Shown here piece by piece: positions 53,512 through 62,859 of a DNA stretch of 64,000 bases; position 1 is the first letter of the stretch, and the number at the start of each line of letters is the position of its first letter. The translations under genes and the position numbers were made by a program. The notes beneath the pieces were generated by a model. The model was given only the letters and a program-made list of their open reading frames with translations, searched no databases and had not been told where the DNA came from. This DNA is from Deferribacter thermophilus (GTDB lineage Bacteria > Chrysiogenota > Deferribacteres > Deferribacterales > Deferribacteraceae): NCBI RefSeq assembly GCF_049472675.1, contig NZ_JAPNXM010000003.1, positions 1 through 64,000 of the forward strand, written 5' to 3'.

Positions 53512-55135
53512 AGCTTATCCCCTTTTGAAGAAAAGTTACACATTTTTTATTATAAAGCTCAATTATGTTATCAGACTTTTTTCTATTCTTATAAGTTATG
53601 TACCACTTATTATTATCAAATTTCTTGATACTGTTTGACCTGGTCATATAAACAATCTCACAATCTGAGTTTTCATTATTAATACAGATATTATCTATCT
53701 TAAAATCCCTATATTTCAAGTAGTAATTTTTCCCATCATAGATATAAATACTGCCTTTTTCAAAAATTTTCTTATTATATTTGGCTACAATTAGCAAAAA
53801 CTTATACTTAAAATCATTGTAAAACCCTTTAAAATATATCTGTGATGGTTCTCTCAAATCAATAAACCCCTTAGACCTTATCATATTGGGAAATATCACG
53901 ATATCTCGAGGGCTATAATTTATAAAAGGGATTAAAAATATCAACAAAACAAACCATATTTTTCTATAAACAAAAAATAAAAAAATTAATAAAACCAATA
54001 TTAACAAAACAAATATATCTATTTTGTTTAATACAAAAAAGTTATAACTTATCTGATATAAAAAATTTCCCACACTATGTATAGCTTCTTCAACCAAAGT
54101 TATTGGTGCAATTATTTTTTCTACGCCTATAGGTAGGAAAAATCCAAGAATTAATAAAAAATAAATAAAAGGTAGCATGATAAATGTATTAACAACACCA
54201 AGATAGTTAAAATTACCGTAAGAGTATAAAATTGTTGGCATTGTAAAAGCTGTTGCTGCTAAAGGTATCAGTATAAACAAAAATCTTTTGTATCTTTCCG
54301 CCACTAAAATTATCCCCAATACTGCAGAAAAGGATAGTATAAATGATAAATCGTATAATATATTTGGGGATAACAGTATAAAAAAAGCACATAAAAATAT
54401 AGTTAACTTCAAAATATTTGTTTTAATATCTAAAAATAGTGCCGTCAAAATAATAATTGCAAATAAAGAAGCCCTAATTACTGTAACCTTAAACCCTGTT
54501 AAGATAATAAAAATCAACAAAAAAAACGATACCATCAGATATCTAAACTTCACTGGTAAAAAAGAAAATAAAAAATAAATCAAAGAAGCTATAAGCCCCA
54601 CATGCAATCCCGAAATTGCCAATAAATGATATGTCCCAGTAATAATAAAAATATCTTTTATTTCATTGCTCAAGTAATCTCTATTTCCAAAAAGTGCTGC
54701 TTGTAAAATTGTAGTCTTTCCTGCTGATTGGATAAAAAGTTTTCTACAAATCTCATTTCTTTTCTCTAAAATCTTTGTAATTATAGGAATTTTAATTACT
54801 TTAAAATCTTTATTTATGTCGCCAAAAATTATTTCACCACCTTTTAGTTCAACTTTCGGGATTTTTCTTTTTGCATCATCAAAATAAATTTTATTACTGC
54901 TATCAACAAAGTGAATTTTTGGACTAAACAAATTAAAAAATATAATAAGTCCCAAGAAAATAATATAAATCTTGCCTTTGACAAAAAATCTTAACCCATA
55001 ACTAATTAATAATAAATAAAATAATAGATAAATAAAACTTTTTTTAAAAACAAAAAATTTATATAACAAGCCACAACTTATCGAAAATAATAGAAATAAC
55101 TCTGTTTTAAATTTTATGCTTGATATGTTTCTCAT
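53489..55135 (-). CDS. comEC: ComEC/Rec2-family DNA uptake channel, without C-terminal hydrolase domain
   Basis: 548 aa polytopic membrane protein. The competence domain signature TGTYHLLAISGLHVGLIASLIYFLFSFLP and the following helices match ComEC, which carries DNA strands across the inner membrane. Typical ComEC has about 700-800 residues with a C-terminal metallo-beta-lactamase-like domain; here only about 140 charged residues follow the last helix and no HxHxDH is present. It overlaps thiF by 23 bases. No strong ribosome site precedes the ATG. Confidence 0.85.
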   Translation of the reverse strand: MRNISSIKFKTELFLLFSISCGLLYKFFVFKKSFIYLLFYLLLISYGLRFFVKGKIYIIFLGLIIFFNLFSPKIHFVDSSNKIYFDDAKRKIPKVELKGGEIIFGDINKDFKVIKIPIITKILEKRNEICRKLFIQSAGKTTILQAALFGNRDYLSNEIKDIFIITGTYHLLAISGLHVGLIASLIYFLFSFLPVKFRYLMVSFFLLIFIILTGFKVTVIRASLFAIIILTALFLDIKTNILKLTIFLCAFFILLSPNILYDLSFILSFSAVLGIILVAERYKRFLFILIPLAATAFTMPTILYSYGNFNYLGVVNTFIMLPFIYFLLILGFFLPIGVEKIIAPITLVEEAIHSVGNFLYQISYNFFVLNKIDIFVLLILVLLIFLFFVYRKIWFVLLIFLIPFINYSPRDIVIFPNMIRSKGFIDLREPSQIYFKGFYNDFKYKFLLIVAKYNKKIFEKGSIYIYDGKNYYLKYRDFKIDNICINNENSDCEIVYMTRSNSIKKFDNNKWYITYKNRKKSDNIIELYNKKCVTFLQKGISYDKSFCQ

Positions 55136-55194
55136 CTAAAATTATAACCTTTATCACCATCTTTAAAAATAATTATACATGATTTGGAGTTAAT

Positions 55195-55821
55195 ATGAAT
55201 AAAATTTTTCCACCACTATTTACATTTGTAGGGAGCTCGGGAAGTGGAAAAACCACTTTTATTGAAAATCTTATACCTATTCTTGTAAAAAAAGGGTTAA
55301 AAGTTGGTGCCATAAAACATGATGCTCACAAATTCGAAATTGATAAGCCAGGTAAAGATTCCTATCGTTTAAAACATGCTGGTGCAAAGCAGGTTTTAAT
55401 CTCATCCAAAGAAAAGATTGCTACTGTAGTAGATACAGATAGAGATTTAACCATCAAAGAATTAGTCCTAAAATATTTTGGAGACTGTGATATTATACTA
55501 ACAGAAGGTTATAAAAAAAGTAATATCCCAAAATTTGAAATATATAGATTAGGTAATGAAAAAGACCCTCTCTGTTTTAATGATAAATCTTTAATAGGGG
55601 TTATTACAGATAGTAAAGTAAATATTGATGTTAAAAAATTTCTATTAAATGATTATGAAGCGGTTGCAGAATACATATTACATATTAGTAATTTAAAAGA
55701 GATAGACATTGATATTAATTGTAGTGATGAAGTTTTAAAAAGTATCTTAACTAATACAGTTAGAAATTTAAAATTTTTTGAAAATATTAATAAAATCAAA
55801 ATTTCTGTGGAGATTGAATAA
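55195..55821 (+). CDS. mobB: Molybdopterin-guanine dinucleotide biosynthesis adaptor MobB
   Basis: 208 aa. The P-loop is GSSGSGKTTF, followed by KVGAIKHDAHKFEIDKPGKDSYRLKHAGAKQVLIS, typical of MobB, a GTP-binding helper in molybdenum cofactor maturation. DCDIILTEGYKKSNIPKFEIYR completes the core; about 45 further residues form a C-terminal extension without a recognised motif. GGAG precedes the ATG. Its last base overlaps the dnaE start. Confidence 0.92.
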   Translation: MNKIFPPLFTFVGSSGSGKTTFIENLIPILVKKGLKVGAIKHDAHKFEIDKPGKDSYRLKHAGAKQVLISSKEKIATVVDTDRDLTIKELVLKYFGDCDIILTEGYKKSNIPKFEIYRLGNEKDPLCFNDKSLIGVITDSKVNIDVKKFLLNDYEAVAEYILHISNLKEIDIDINCSDEVLKSILTNTVRNLKFFENINKIKISVEIE

Positions 55822-58800
55822 TGAAAAAAGATTTTGTCCATCTCCACCTACATACTCAGTATTCTCTCCTTGATGGTGCTATACATATTTCTGATTTAAT
55901 GCAAAAACTAAAAGAAAACGGTAGTAAAGCAGTAGCTATTACTGATCATGGGACAATGTACGGTATCGTGGATTTTTATAATCAAGCTTTTAATCACGGC
56001 ATAAAACCGATAATCGGTTGTGAAGTGTATGTTGCCCCTGATTCGAGATTTAATAAGAATTATGATAAAAAAGAGGATAAAAATTATCACTTAGTCCTAT
56101 TAGCCCAGACAAATACAGGCTTAAAAAATCTCCAATACTTAGTTTCAAAAGCACATCTTGAAGGTTTTTATTATAAACCAAGGATTGATAAAGAGCTACT
56201 TGCTGAGCACTCCAAAGGATTAATTGCATTATCAGCCTGTCTTGCTGGTGAGCCAGCAAGAAAAATTTTAACAGAAAATTATGAATCAGCGAAAAAAGCA
56301 GCATTGGAATATGCTGAAATAATGGGTAAAGATAACTACTTTTTAGAAATCCAAGATAATGGGATCGAAGAGCAAAAATTAGTAAACAAAAAGCTAATTG
56401 AGATATCCAAAGAGACGGGGATACCACTTGTAGCAACCAACGATTGCCACTTTTTAAACAGAGAGGATTACAGCTCTCACCAAGTTTTGATGTGTATTCA
56501 ATATCAGCAAACTTTAAATGACCCAAATAGACGAGATTCTCACTCATCAGAGCTTTATGTAAAATCACCCGAAGAAATGTGGAAATCCTTTAATGAAGTT
56601 GAAGAAGCTTTAATAAACACTGTTAAAATTGCCGAAAGATGTAATGTCTCAATGACATTTGGTGAGCTGCATCTTCCTGTATATGATGTCCCAGAAGGAT
56701 ACACTTTAAAAACCTATTTAGAACATATCGCAAAAGAAGGGCTTCATAAAAGACTTGCAAAAGTGCCATTAGAATTACACTCAAAATATTACGAAAGATT
56801 AGAATACGAACTTAAAATAATACACGAAAAAGGGTATGACGGTTATTATCTAATAGTTTGGGACTTTATAAACTTTGCTAAGAAAAATAAAATACCAGTT
56901 GGCCCTGGTAGAGGTTCTGGTGCTGGTTCTCTTGTAGCCTATGCCGTAGGGATTACAGATATTGACCCTATAAAATATAATCTACTTTTTGAAAGATTTC
57001 TAAACCCAGAGCGTAAAAGCATGCCTGACTTTGATATTGACTTCTGTATGAACAGAAGGGAAGAAGTAATTGATTATGTGAGAAATAAGTATGGGCATGA
57101 TAGAGTAGCTCAAATCATCACTTTTGGTAAATTGCTTGCAAGAGGTGTTATAAGGGATGTTGGAAGGGCACTGGAAATTCCACTGAAAACTGTGGACAAA
57201 ATAGCTAAAATGATCCCTGAAAAGCCAGGCCTCACTTTGAAAAAAGCGCTGGAAATGGATCCAGAATTAAAGCCAAACATAGAAAGTATAGAAAAGGGAA
57301 AAGAGCTTTTAGATCATGCACTAAAATTAGAAGGTTTACTGAGAAACGCAGGGATGCACGCAGCAGGTGTGGTAATCGCTGATAAACCATTAGTAGAATA
57401 TGTACCTCTTTGTAAGGGGCAAAATGATGAGGTAGTAACTCAATTTGAAAAGGATACACTTGAAAAAGTTGGGCTAGTTAAATTTGACTTTTTAGGTTTA
57501 AAAAACCTTACAGTAATTGATTATGCATCTAAACTAATAAGAGAAACAAAAGATCCTGATTTTGATATATCCTCAATCCCATTAGATGACAAAAAAACCT
57601 TTGAACTTTTATCAAGTGGAGAGACAACAGGTGTATTCCAGCTTGAAAGTAGCGGGATGAAAAACCTTCTCAAAAAATTAAAGCCAACAACTTTTGAAGA
57701 TATAATAGCCTTAGTAGCTCTTTACAGACCTGGCCCTATTGGTAGTGGGATGCTTGATGATTTTGTAAAGAGGAAACATGGTCTTCAAGAGATTACTTAC
57801 CCATTACCAGAGTTAGAGGAGATATTAAAAGAGACTTACGGAATTATCGTCTATCAAGAGCAGGTAATGCAAATTGCTCAAGTTATTGCTGGATACTCAC
57901 TTGGAAGTGCGGATTTGCTTAGAAGAGCAATGGGTAAGAAAAAACCTGAAGAGATGGCAAAACATAGAGAGATATTCCTTTATGGTGATGAAAAACTTGG
58001 AATAGAAGGTGCTGTAAAAAGAGGTTTTGATGAAAAAATAGCCTCAGAGATTTTCGATTTAATGGCAAAATTTGCAGAATACGGATTTAATAAAAGTCAC
58101 TCAGCAGCTTATGCAATGGTAAGTTATCAGACTGCATATCTTAAAGCTCATTACCCTGTTGAATATATGGCAGCACTTTTATCAAATGAACTTGAAAAAG
58201 GGGATAAAGTAGTTGGTTTTATAGATGAATGTAAAAAGATGGGGATAAAGGTTTTAAAACCTGATATCAATGAATCTTATAAAGATTTTGTTATTAGCGG
58301 AGATTCAATAAGATTTGGACTTGGAGCTATAAAAAATGTAGGTTTTGGTGCAATAGATGAAATCATAAACGAAAGAGAAAAGAATGGAAAATTTAAAAGT
58401 ATTTATGATTTATGTAAAAGAGTTGATTTAAGAACTGTAAACAGAAAAGTATTAGAATCTTTAATCAAGGCTGGAGCTTTAGATTCCTTTGGTAAAAATA
58501 GAAGACAACTTTTACAAGTATTAGACGAAGCTATGGAAAGAGCTCAAAAAGAACAGCAGCTTAAAAATGTAGGAGTTATTACCATTGAAGATTTGTTAAA
58601 AGAAAATGGAATAACTGAAACCGATGATGAATTTTATCCAGATGTGGAAGAGATGCCTGAAAATGAGCTTTTAAAATTTGAAAAAGAGGTTTTAGGATTT
58701 TATCTCACCAATCACCCTTTAGTCAATTATTCAAATATACTTGATATTTTTACAAAAAGATCCAGCGACATAGAACCTATTGATGAAAATAATTCTGTAA

Positions 58801-59303
58801 TGGTCGGTGGTATAGTAAAAGATGTAAAAAATTATATCACCAAAACAAATGAAAGGATGGCATTTGTAACTTTAGAAGATTTAGATGGGACAATGGATGT
58901 AGTTGTTTTTCCAAAACTTTACAAAGAAAATGTAAGACACTTTGTAGAAGATGCCATAATAATTGTAAAAGGGGTAGTAAATTACAAAGATGACACTTAT
59001 TCTATTGTAGCTGATGAAATTTACGGTATTGAAGAAGCTTTTATTAAACTTATCGATGGTATAAAATTAAAAATCACAGCAACAGGTTTCAATAAAAACC
59101 TTTGTGAAGAAATTAAAAGTGTTGTTTACAGAGAAAAAGGGGATAAAAAGCTTATTTTTGAAGTTTATGTTCCAGCAAAAGGTAAAGTTATTATGGAAGC
59201 TGATGAAGATTTTAAGGTTTCACCAACTTTAGCTTTTTTTAAACAGATAGATAATATCCTTGGTGAAAATAGATATGAGGTAATTATACATAATGGCTCA
59301 TAA
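55821..59303 (+). CDS. dnaE: DNA polymerase III subunit alpha
   Basis: 1160 aa, full-length DnaE1-type replicative polymerase. The PHP domain begins with FVHLHLHTQYSLLDGAI. GPGRGSGAGSLVAYA and the catalytic PDFDIDFCMNRR are intact, as are the RNAGMHAAGVVIAD, GLKNLTVIDYA and VALYRPGPIGSGM stretches and the later FNKSHSAAYAMVSYQTAYLKAHYP. The tail holds a tandem HhH region and an OB fold (VMVGGIVKDVKNYITKTNERMAFVTLEDLDG). It overlaps mobB by one base and thiD by 11. Confidence 0.98.
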   Translation: MKKDFVHLHLHTQYSLLDGAIHISDLMQKLKENGSKAVAITDHGTMYGIVDFYNQAFNHGIKPIIGCEVYVAPDSRFNKNYDKKEDKNYHLVLLAQTNTGLKNLQYLVSKAHLEGFYYKPRIDKELLAEHSKGLIALSACLAGEPARKILTENYESAKKAALEYAEIMGKDNYFLEIQDNGIEEQKLVNKKLIEISKETGIPLVATNDCHFLNREDYSSHQVLMCIQYQQTLNDPNRRDSHSSELYVKSPEEMWKSFNEVEEALINTVKIAERCNVSMTFGELHLPVYDVPEGYTLKTYLEHIAKEGLHKRLAKVPLELHSKYYERLEYELKIIHEKGYDGYYLIVWDFINFAKKNKIPVGPGRGSGAGSLVAYAVGITDIDPIKYNLLFERFLNPERKSMPDFDIDFCMNRREEVIDYVRNKYGHDRVAQIITFGKLLARGVIRDVGRALEIPLKTVDKIAKMIPEKPGLTLKKALEMDPELKPNIESIEKGKELLDHALKLEGLLRNAGMHAAGVVIADKPLVEYVPLCKGQNDEVVTQFEKDTLEKVGLVKFDFLGLKNLTVIDYASKLIRETKDPDFDISSIPLDDKKTFELLSSGETTGVFQLESSGMKNLLKKLKPTTFEDIIALVALYRPGPIGSGMLDDFVKRKHGLQEITYPLPELEEILKETYGIIVYQEQVMQIAQVIAGYSLGSADLLRRAMGKKKPEEMAKHREIFLYGDEKLGIEGAVKRGFDEKIASEIFDLMAKFAEYGFNKSHSAAYAMVSYQTAYLKAHYPVEYMAALLSNELEKGDKVVGFIDECKKMGIKVLKPDINESYKDFVISGDSIRFGLGAIKNVGFGAIDEIINEREKNGKFKSIYDLCKRVDLRTVNRKVLESLIKAGALDSFGKNRRQLLQVLDEAMERAQKEQQLKNVGVITIEDLLKENGITETDDEFYPDVEEMPENELLKFEKEVLGFYLTNHPLVNYSNILDIFTKRSSDIEPIDENNSVMVGGIVKDVKNYITKTNERMAFVTLEDLDGTMDVVVFPKLYKENVRHFVEDAIIIVKGVVNYKDDTYSIVADEIYGIEEAFIKLIDGIKLKITATGFNKNLCEEIKSVVYREKGDKKLIFEVYVPAKGKVIMEADEDFKVSPTLAFFKQIDNILGENRYEVIIHNGS

Positions 59304-60072
59304 TTTACCTGTGGTTATATCAATAGCTGGTTCAGATGGAAGCAGTGGCGCAGGGATACAAGCTGACTTAAAAACCTTTTCCGCTCTTGGAGTTTATGGT
59401 TTGACAGTAATCACTGCAATCACTGTTCAAAACACTACAAAGGTAAAAAATGTACATCCTGTTTCTCTAAATCTATTAAAAGAACAACTCGACATCCTTT
59501 TTAGTGACTTTGATATCAAATTTGCTAAAATTGGGATGCTTGCGACTTCTGACATTGCAAAACTTACAATTGACTATCTAAAAGAGAAGAGATGCCCTTT
59601 TATTTTAGATCCTGTGCTAAAATCTTCTACTGGGACATTATTATTTGATGGCAATTTTGAAGAACTAATAAAGGGTTCTTTTCTAATCACCCCTAATTTA
59701 GATGAAGCTTCGTATTTAACCGGATTAGAAATTAATTCGATATCAGATATGGAAAAAGCAGCTAAAATTATTTTTGCTAAAGGTGCTAAATATGTGCTCA
59801 TAAAAGGTGGGCATTTAAAAAATGAAAAAGCGATTGATATGCTTTACGATGGAAGAAGCTACGAATATTTTATTTCTGATAAAATAAAAACAAAAAATAC
59901 TCACGGGACAGGGTGCACACTATCTTCTGCTATTACAGCCTACTTAGCCAAAGGTGAAAACATAGTAATTTCAATTAGAAAAGCTAAAGAATTTTTGATA
60001 AAATCTATGTTAAAAGCGAAAAATTTAAATTTGGGTCATGGGCGAGGTCCCTTGATACATTTTGAAATATAG
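59293..60072 (+). CDS. thiD: Hydroxymethylpyrimidine / phosphomethylpyrimidine kinase
   Basis: 259 aa. It phosphorylates HMP and HMP-P for thiamine synthesis. ISIAGSDGSSGAGIQADLKTFSALGVYG, LDPVLKSSTG, LITPNLDEAS and the anion-hole THGTGCTLSSAI are intact. It starts inside the dnaE 3' end (11-base overlap). No TPP riboswitch is possible in that space; thiS and thiF lie 6 kb away on the other strand. Confidence 0.96.
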   Translation: MAHNLPVVISIAGSDGSSGAGIQADLKTFSALGVYGLTVITAITVQNTTKVKNVHPVSLNLLKEQLDILFSDFDIKFAKIGMLATSDIAKLTIDYLKEKRCPFILDPVLKSSTGTLLFDGNFEELIKGSFLITPNLDEASYLTGLEINSISDMEKAAKIIFAKGAKYVLIKGGHLKNEKAIDMLYDGRSYEYFISDKIKTKNTHGTGCTLSSAITAYLAKGENIVISIRKAKEFLIKSMLKAKNLNLGHGRGPLIHFEI

Positions 60073-60081
60073 GAGGAAACC

Positions 60082-61290
60082 TTGAAGAAAATTAATCACG
60101 GTGGAGTAACAACCCCTCTTGGTTATCAATCATCAGCAATTTGCGCTGATATCAAGGGGAATAAAAGTGGGAAAAAGGATTTTGGAATTTTAGTTAGTGA
60201 TGTCCCAGCAGTAGTTTCTGCAACCTTTACGAAAAATAAAGTAAAAGCCGCACCAGTTATTTATGATATACAGCTTCTTTCAGAAAAAAGTGAATTTTTT
60301 GGAATTGTGATAAATAGTGGCAATGCTAATGCCTGCACCGGAAAATTAGGCTTGGAAAATACTAAAAGGATATGTAGCGAATTTGAAAATAGACTACAAA
60401 TTGATAACAAATCTTTATTGATGGCTTCAACAGGTGTTATCGGTGTACAATTACCTGTAAATAAGATGCTTAAGTATGTAAATGAAATAGTAAATGAGTT
60501 AGACGATACCGATGATAATTTAGCAGAAGCAATCCTAACCACTGATACAGTAATAAAAAAATCAGCTTATTTGGTAGAAACTGAAAATGGGGCATTTGTG
60601 GTAGGTGGTATAGCTAAAGGCGCTGGGATGATTGCTCCTGATATGGCTACAATGCTGGCTTTTATTACTACCGATGCCCTTGTCAATAAAGATATACAGG
60701 ATGAAGTTTTAAGGCTTGCTGTTGAAGAAAGTTTTAACAGTATCACAGTAGATGGTGATATGAGTACAAACGATTCTGTTTTTCTATTTTCAAACGGGAT
60801 GAGCGGCATATCTGTGAATCATGGTGAAAATTTGGAGCTTTTTAAAGAAGCGGTAAAAGCAGTTTGCTTAGACCTTGCACAAATGATTGTAAGAGATGGA
60901 GAAGGAGCAACAAAATTTGTCATAATTAATATTAAGAATGCCAAAAGTTATGAAGATGCTAAAAGATGTGCCTTCAAAATAGCAAATTCACCCCTTTGCA
61001 AAACTATGTTTTTTGGTTCTGATCCCAACTGGGGAAGATTGATGGCTACTATTGGTTCATCCTTAATAGATTTTGACGAAGATAAAGTGGATATCTATTT
61101 TGACAATTTAAAATATGTTGAAAACGGCCTTTTGATATCTGAGGACTTAGAAGATAAGGCTTATGAGATTATGAAGAAAGATTGTTTTTCAATAACAATA
61201 GATTTAAAAATTGGGACTTTTTCCAAAACAGTTTACACATGTGATTTTTCCTATGACTATGTTAAAATAAATGCCGATTATAGAACATAA
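60082..61290 (+). CDS. argJ: Bifunctional ornithine acetyltransferase / N-acetylglutamate synthase
   Basis: 402 aa. It transfers acetyl from N-acetylornithine to glutamate in the cyclic arginine pathway. The self-cleavage site is KGAGMIAPDMATMLAF, with the Thr before MLAF as nucleophile. NSGNANACTG and GSDPNWGRLMATIG are conserved. The start is TTG, placed six bases behind AGGAGG. It ends next to palindromic repeat A. Confidence 0.96.
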   Translation: MKKINHGGVTTPLGYQSSAICADIKGNKSGKKDFGILVSDVPAVVSATFTKNKVKAAPVIYDIQLLSEKSEFFGIVINSGNANACTGKLGLENTKRICSEFENRLQIDNKSLLMASTGVIGVQLPVNKMLKYVNEIVNELDDTDDNLAEAILTTDTVIKKSAYLVETENGAFVVGGIAKGAGMIAPDMATMLAFITTDALVNKDIQDEVLRLAVEESFNSITVDGDMSTNDSVFLFSNGMSGISVNHGENLELFKEAVKAVCLDLAQMIVRDGEGATKFVIINIKNAKSYEDAKRCAFKIANSPLCKTMFFGSDPNWGRLMATIGSSLIDFDEDKVDIYFDNLKYVENGLLISEDLEDKAYEIMKKDCFSITIDLKIGTFSKTVYTCDFSYDYVKINADYRT

Positions 61291-61295
61291 AAAAA

Positions 61296-61364
61296 GAGAT
61301 TGCTTCGTCGTTTCACTCCTCGCAATGACATCTTTTGTCTTTGCGAGCGAAGCGAAGCAATCTC
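61296..61364. repeat. Palindromic repeat A (GAGATTGCTTCG family)
   Basis: Left arm 61296-61329 (GAGATTGCTTCGTCG...CGCAATGAC) and right arm 61337-61364 (ending GAAGCAATCTC) form an imperfect inverted repeat six bases after the argJ stop. It could fold into a long hairpin and end argJ transcripts. It is one of five copies in 1.6 kb. Confidence 0.9.
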
Positions 61365-61388
61365 AATACTTAATGTTTAAAAAACTCT

Positions 61389-61814
61389 TTATTTTAAAGC
61401 AATAAGTGCATCTTTTACAAATGAAATATGCTCATACTCTTTTAAGAGAGAATTTATCAGTCTTTCCTTTAATTCATAATCTAGCTCATTTATTTTAGCC
61501 AAAATTTCATTTTTAAATTTCGGCAAATGATTTTTTATAATATCCCAAACTTCTTCATGGTCTATACCAAAATATTCATGAATTAATACATTTCTAAAAT
61601 CAACAATTTCTCTTTTATCATCAGAAAAATAAGAATATTTAATAAGTTTGTTAGTTGATTCACCAATAATTTCAAATTGTCTTATTATAAAATCCCAATC
61701 ATGATAAGCTAATTTCAACTGATATGCACTTTTATATCTTTTTGCATGTTCTTCAATTTTCAATACAGCAATTAAAATATCAAATAAAAATAATTCTTTT
61801 ATTCTTTTAGACAT
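61389..61814 (-). CDS. hepT: HepT-like HEPN toxin (DUF86)
   Basis: 141 aa, all-helical HEPN protein. The RNase motif Rx4HxY is exact: R74, H79 and Y81 in RNVLIHEY. FEIIGESTNKL is the other family mark. In studied HepT/MntA pairs the toxin is an RNase and the antitoxin disarms it by adding AMP to the motif tyrosine. The last 25 residues or so (LKERLINSLLKEYEHISFVKDALIALK) extend beyond usual HepT. It overlaps the antitoxin gene by eight bases and sits between palindromic repeats A and B. Confidence 0.88.
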   Translation of the reverse strand: MSKRIKELFLFDILIAVLKIEEHAKRYKSAYQLKLAYHDWDFIIRQFEIIGESTNKLIKYSYFSDDKREIVDFRNVLIHEYFGIDHEEVWDIIKNHLPKFKNEILAKINELDYELKERLINSLLKEYEHISFVKDALIALK

Positions 61815-62094
61815 AAAAAATATCTTTACTTATTTCTTCTTTAATTATCTCTCGCATACTATCATAATAACCAAGATCAACTTTAACGTTTAGAACTTTT
61901 TCTAAAAAATATTTTGCTTTTAGTCTGTTAAAATAATCTTTTTTTGCTACTTTAATCAAAACTATATCAATATCGCTATTTTTATGAAAATCATCTCTTA
62001 CCTGTGAACCAAATACAGCAAACTCCTCAATACCAAATTTTTCCTTCAATACAGGTTTAAGCTTTTTTAATTTTTCAATTAATTCCTTATTCAT
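61807..62094 (-). CDS. mntA: MntA-like minimal nucleotidyltransferase antitoxin
   Basis: 95 aa. The nucleotidyltransferase motif GS(x9)SDIDIVL is intact: G29-S30, then D41 and D43. It has no other domain. Encoded just upstream of hepT on the same strand, the normal order for this toxin-antitoxin type, and expected to AMPylate HepT. The start ATG 62094 lacks a strong ribosome site. Confidence 0.87.
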   Translation of the reverse strand: MNKELIEKLKKLKPVLKEKFGIEEFAVFGSQVRDDFHKNSDIDIVLIKVAKKDYFNRLKAKYFLEKVLNVKVDLGYYDSMREIIKEEISKDIFYV

Positions 62095-62148
62095 AATAAA
62101 ATTATAGCAAAAAAAGCTTAAATCAGCAATGAATAACTTATCATAAAT

Positions 62149-62217
62149 TTTGCGAGCGTCAGCGAAGCAATCTCATGTTTTTGTCACTGCGAGGAACGGC
62201 AGTGACGAAGCAGTCTG
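62149..62217. repeat. Palindromic repeat B (two diverged direct arms)
   Basis: TTGCGAGCGTCAGCGAAGCAATCTC (in 62149-62174, 25 bases of the family right arm) is followed by GTCACTGCGAGGAACGGCAG... (62183-62217), a diverged arm in the same orientation. Unlike copies A, D and E, the two arms are direct, not inverted. Confidence 0.8.
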
Positions 62218-62223
62218 TAGTTC

Positions 62224-62251
62224 GTGAACAGTGAATAGTGAAACGTGAAAA
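62224..62251. repeat. Four tandem GTGAANN heptamers
   Basis: GTGAACA, GTGAATA, GTGAAAC and GTGAAAA follow each other without gaps between repeats B and C. No gene overlaps them. Confidence 0.75.
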
Positions 62252-62263
62252 GAAAATAAAAAA

Positions 62264-62298
62264 GAGATTGCTTCGGGGCTTAAGCCCCTCGCAATGAC
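62264..62298. repeat. Palindromic repeat C (single compact copy)
   Basis: GAGATTGCTTCG joins CTCGCAATGAC through an internal perfect palindrome GGGGCTTAAGCCCC (62275-62288). It contains both family ends but in a single short arm, 47 bases downstream of the GIY-YIG gene stop. Confidence 0.85.
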
Positions 62299-62344
62299 GG
62301 CACTTTAAGTTCATTTTTAGACAATATAAGCTGCCAAAGTAATC

Positions 62345-62635
62345 TCAAAATAATTTATAATACAAATCTTCCCAATTTGGGTTAATTGACTCTATCAGGG
62401 CTATTTTTTTCGCCCTACTTCCACCTTTTATTTGTTTTTCTCTTTTTATTGCTTCTTCTATGTCAGAAAAAACTTCATAATAAACTAACTTCTTCACATT
62501 ATATTTTTTTGTAAAACCTTCTACTGCACCTGTCCTATGTTCATAAATTCTCTTAGTTAAATTTGATGTAACGCCAGTATAGAGAACTGTATTTGTTTTA
62601 TTTGTTAAAATGTAAACATAGCCTTGCTTTTCCAT
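62345..62635 (-). CDS. Small GIY-YIG nuclease-domain protein
   Basis: 96 aa, a stand-alone GIY-YIG domain. GYVYILTNKTNTVLYTGVT carries the two beta-strand motifs (YVY and YTG), R29 in LTKRIYEH is the catalytic arginine and E66 in AIKREKQIK the metal-binding glutamate. IALIESINPNWEDL is a common tail of such small proteins. It lies among the palindromic repeats, with copy C after it and copies D and E before it. Whether it acts in repair or on the repeats is unknown. Confidence 0.9.
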   Translation of the reverse strand: MEKQGYVYILTNKTNTVLYTGVTSNLTKRIYEHRTGAVEGFTKKYNVKKLVYYEVFSDIEEAIKREKQIKGGSRAKKIALIESINPNWEDLYYKLF

Positions 62636-62687
62636 AATTTTATTTTAACAATAAACTCAAAAATCATCAATTAAATTAATAAAAAGA

Positions 62688-62760
62688 GAGATTGCTTCGT
62701 CGCTAACGCTCCTCGCAATGACCACCAAGCTGTCATTGCGAGCGTAAGCGAAGCAATCTC
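62688..62760. repeat. Palindromic repeat D
   Basis: Left arm 62688-62722 and right arm 62732-62760 (GTCATTGCGAGCG...GAAGCAATCTC) are near-perfect inverted copies around a nine-base centre. It is the cleanest copy, 52 bases upstream of the GIY-YIG gene start. Confidence 0.92.
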
Positions 62761-62778
62761 CAATTCAATGTGTTACAA

Positions 62779-62859
62779 GAGATTGCTTCGTCGCTACAGC
62801 TCCTCGTAATGACTGCCGAGCCGTCATTGCAAAGCAACAAAAGTTGCCGAAGCAATCTC
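62779..62859. repeat. Palindromic repeat E
   Basis: Left arm 62779-62813 and right arm 62823-62859, the latter with a seven-base pair AGCAACAAAAGTTGC inside. It follows repeat D after 18 bases and ends ten bases before the flaG stop, so it may also act as the flaG terminator. Confidence 0.88.

Noticed and set aside
55136..55146. Leaderless comEC promoter (TATAAT five bases before the ATG)
   Set aside because: The box is too close for the start site to precede the ATG, and no -35 element was found.
59293..60072. TPP riboswitch before thiD or thiF
   Set aside because: Both genes start inside the preceding gene, so there is no space for one and no motif was seen.
62149..62859. CRISPR array
   Set aside because: The repeats are palindromic, unevenly spaced, in mixed orientation and variable in length, and no cas genes are present.
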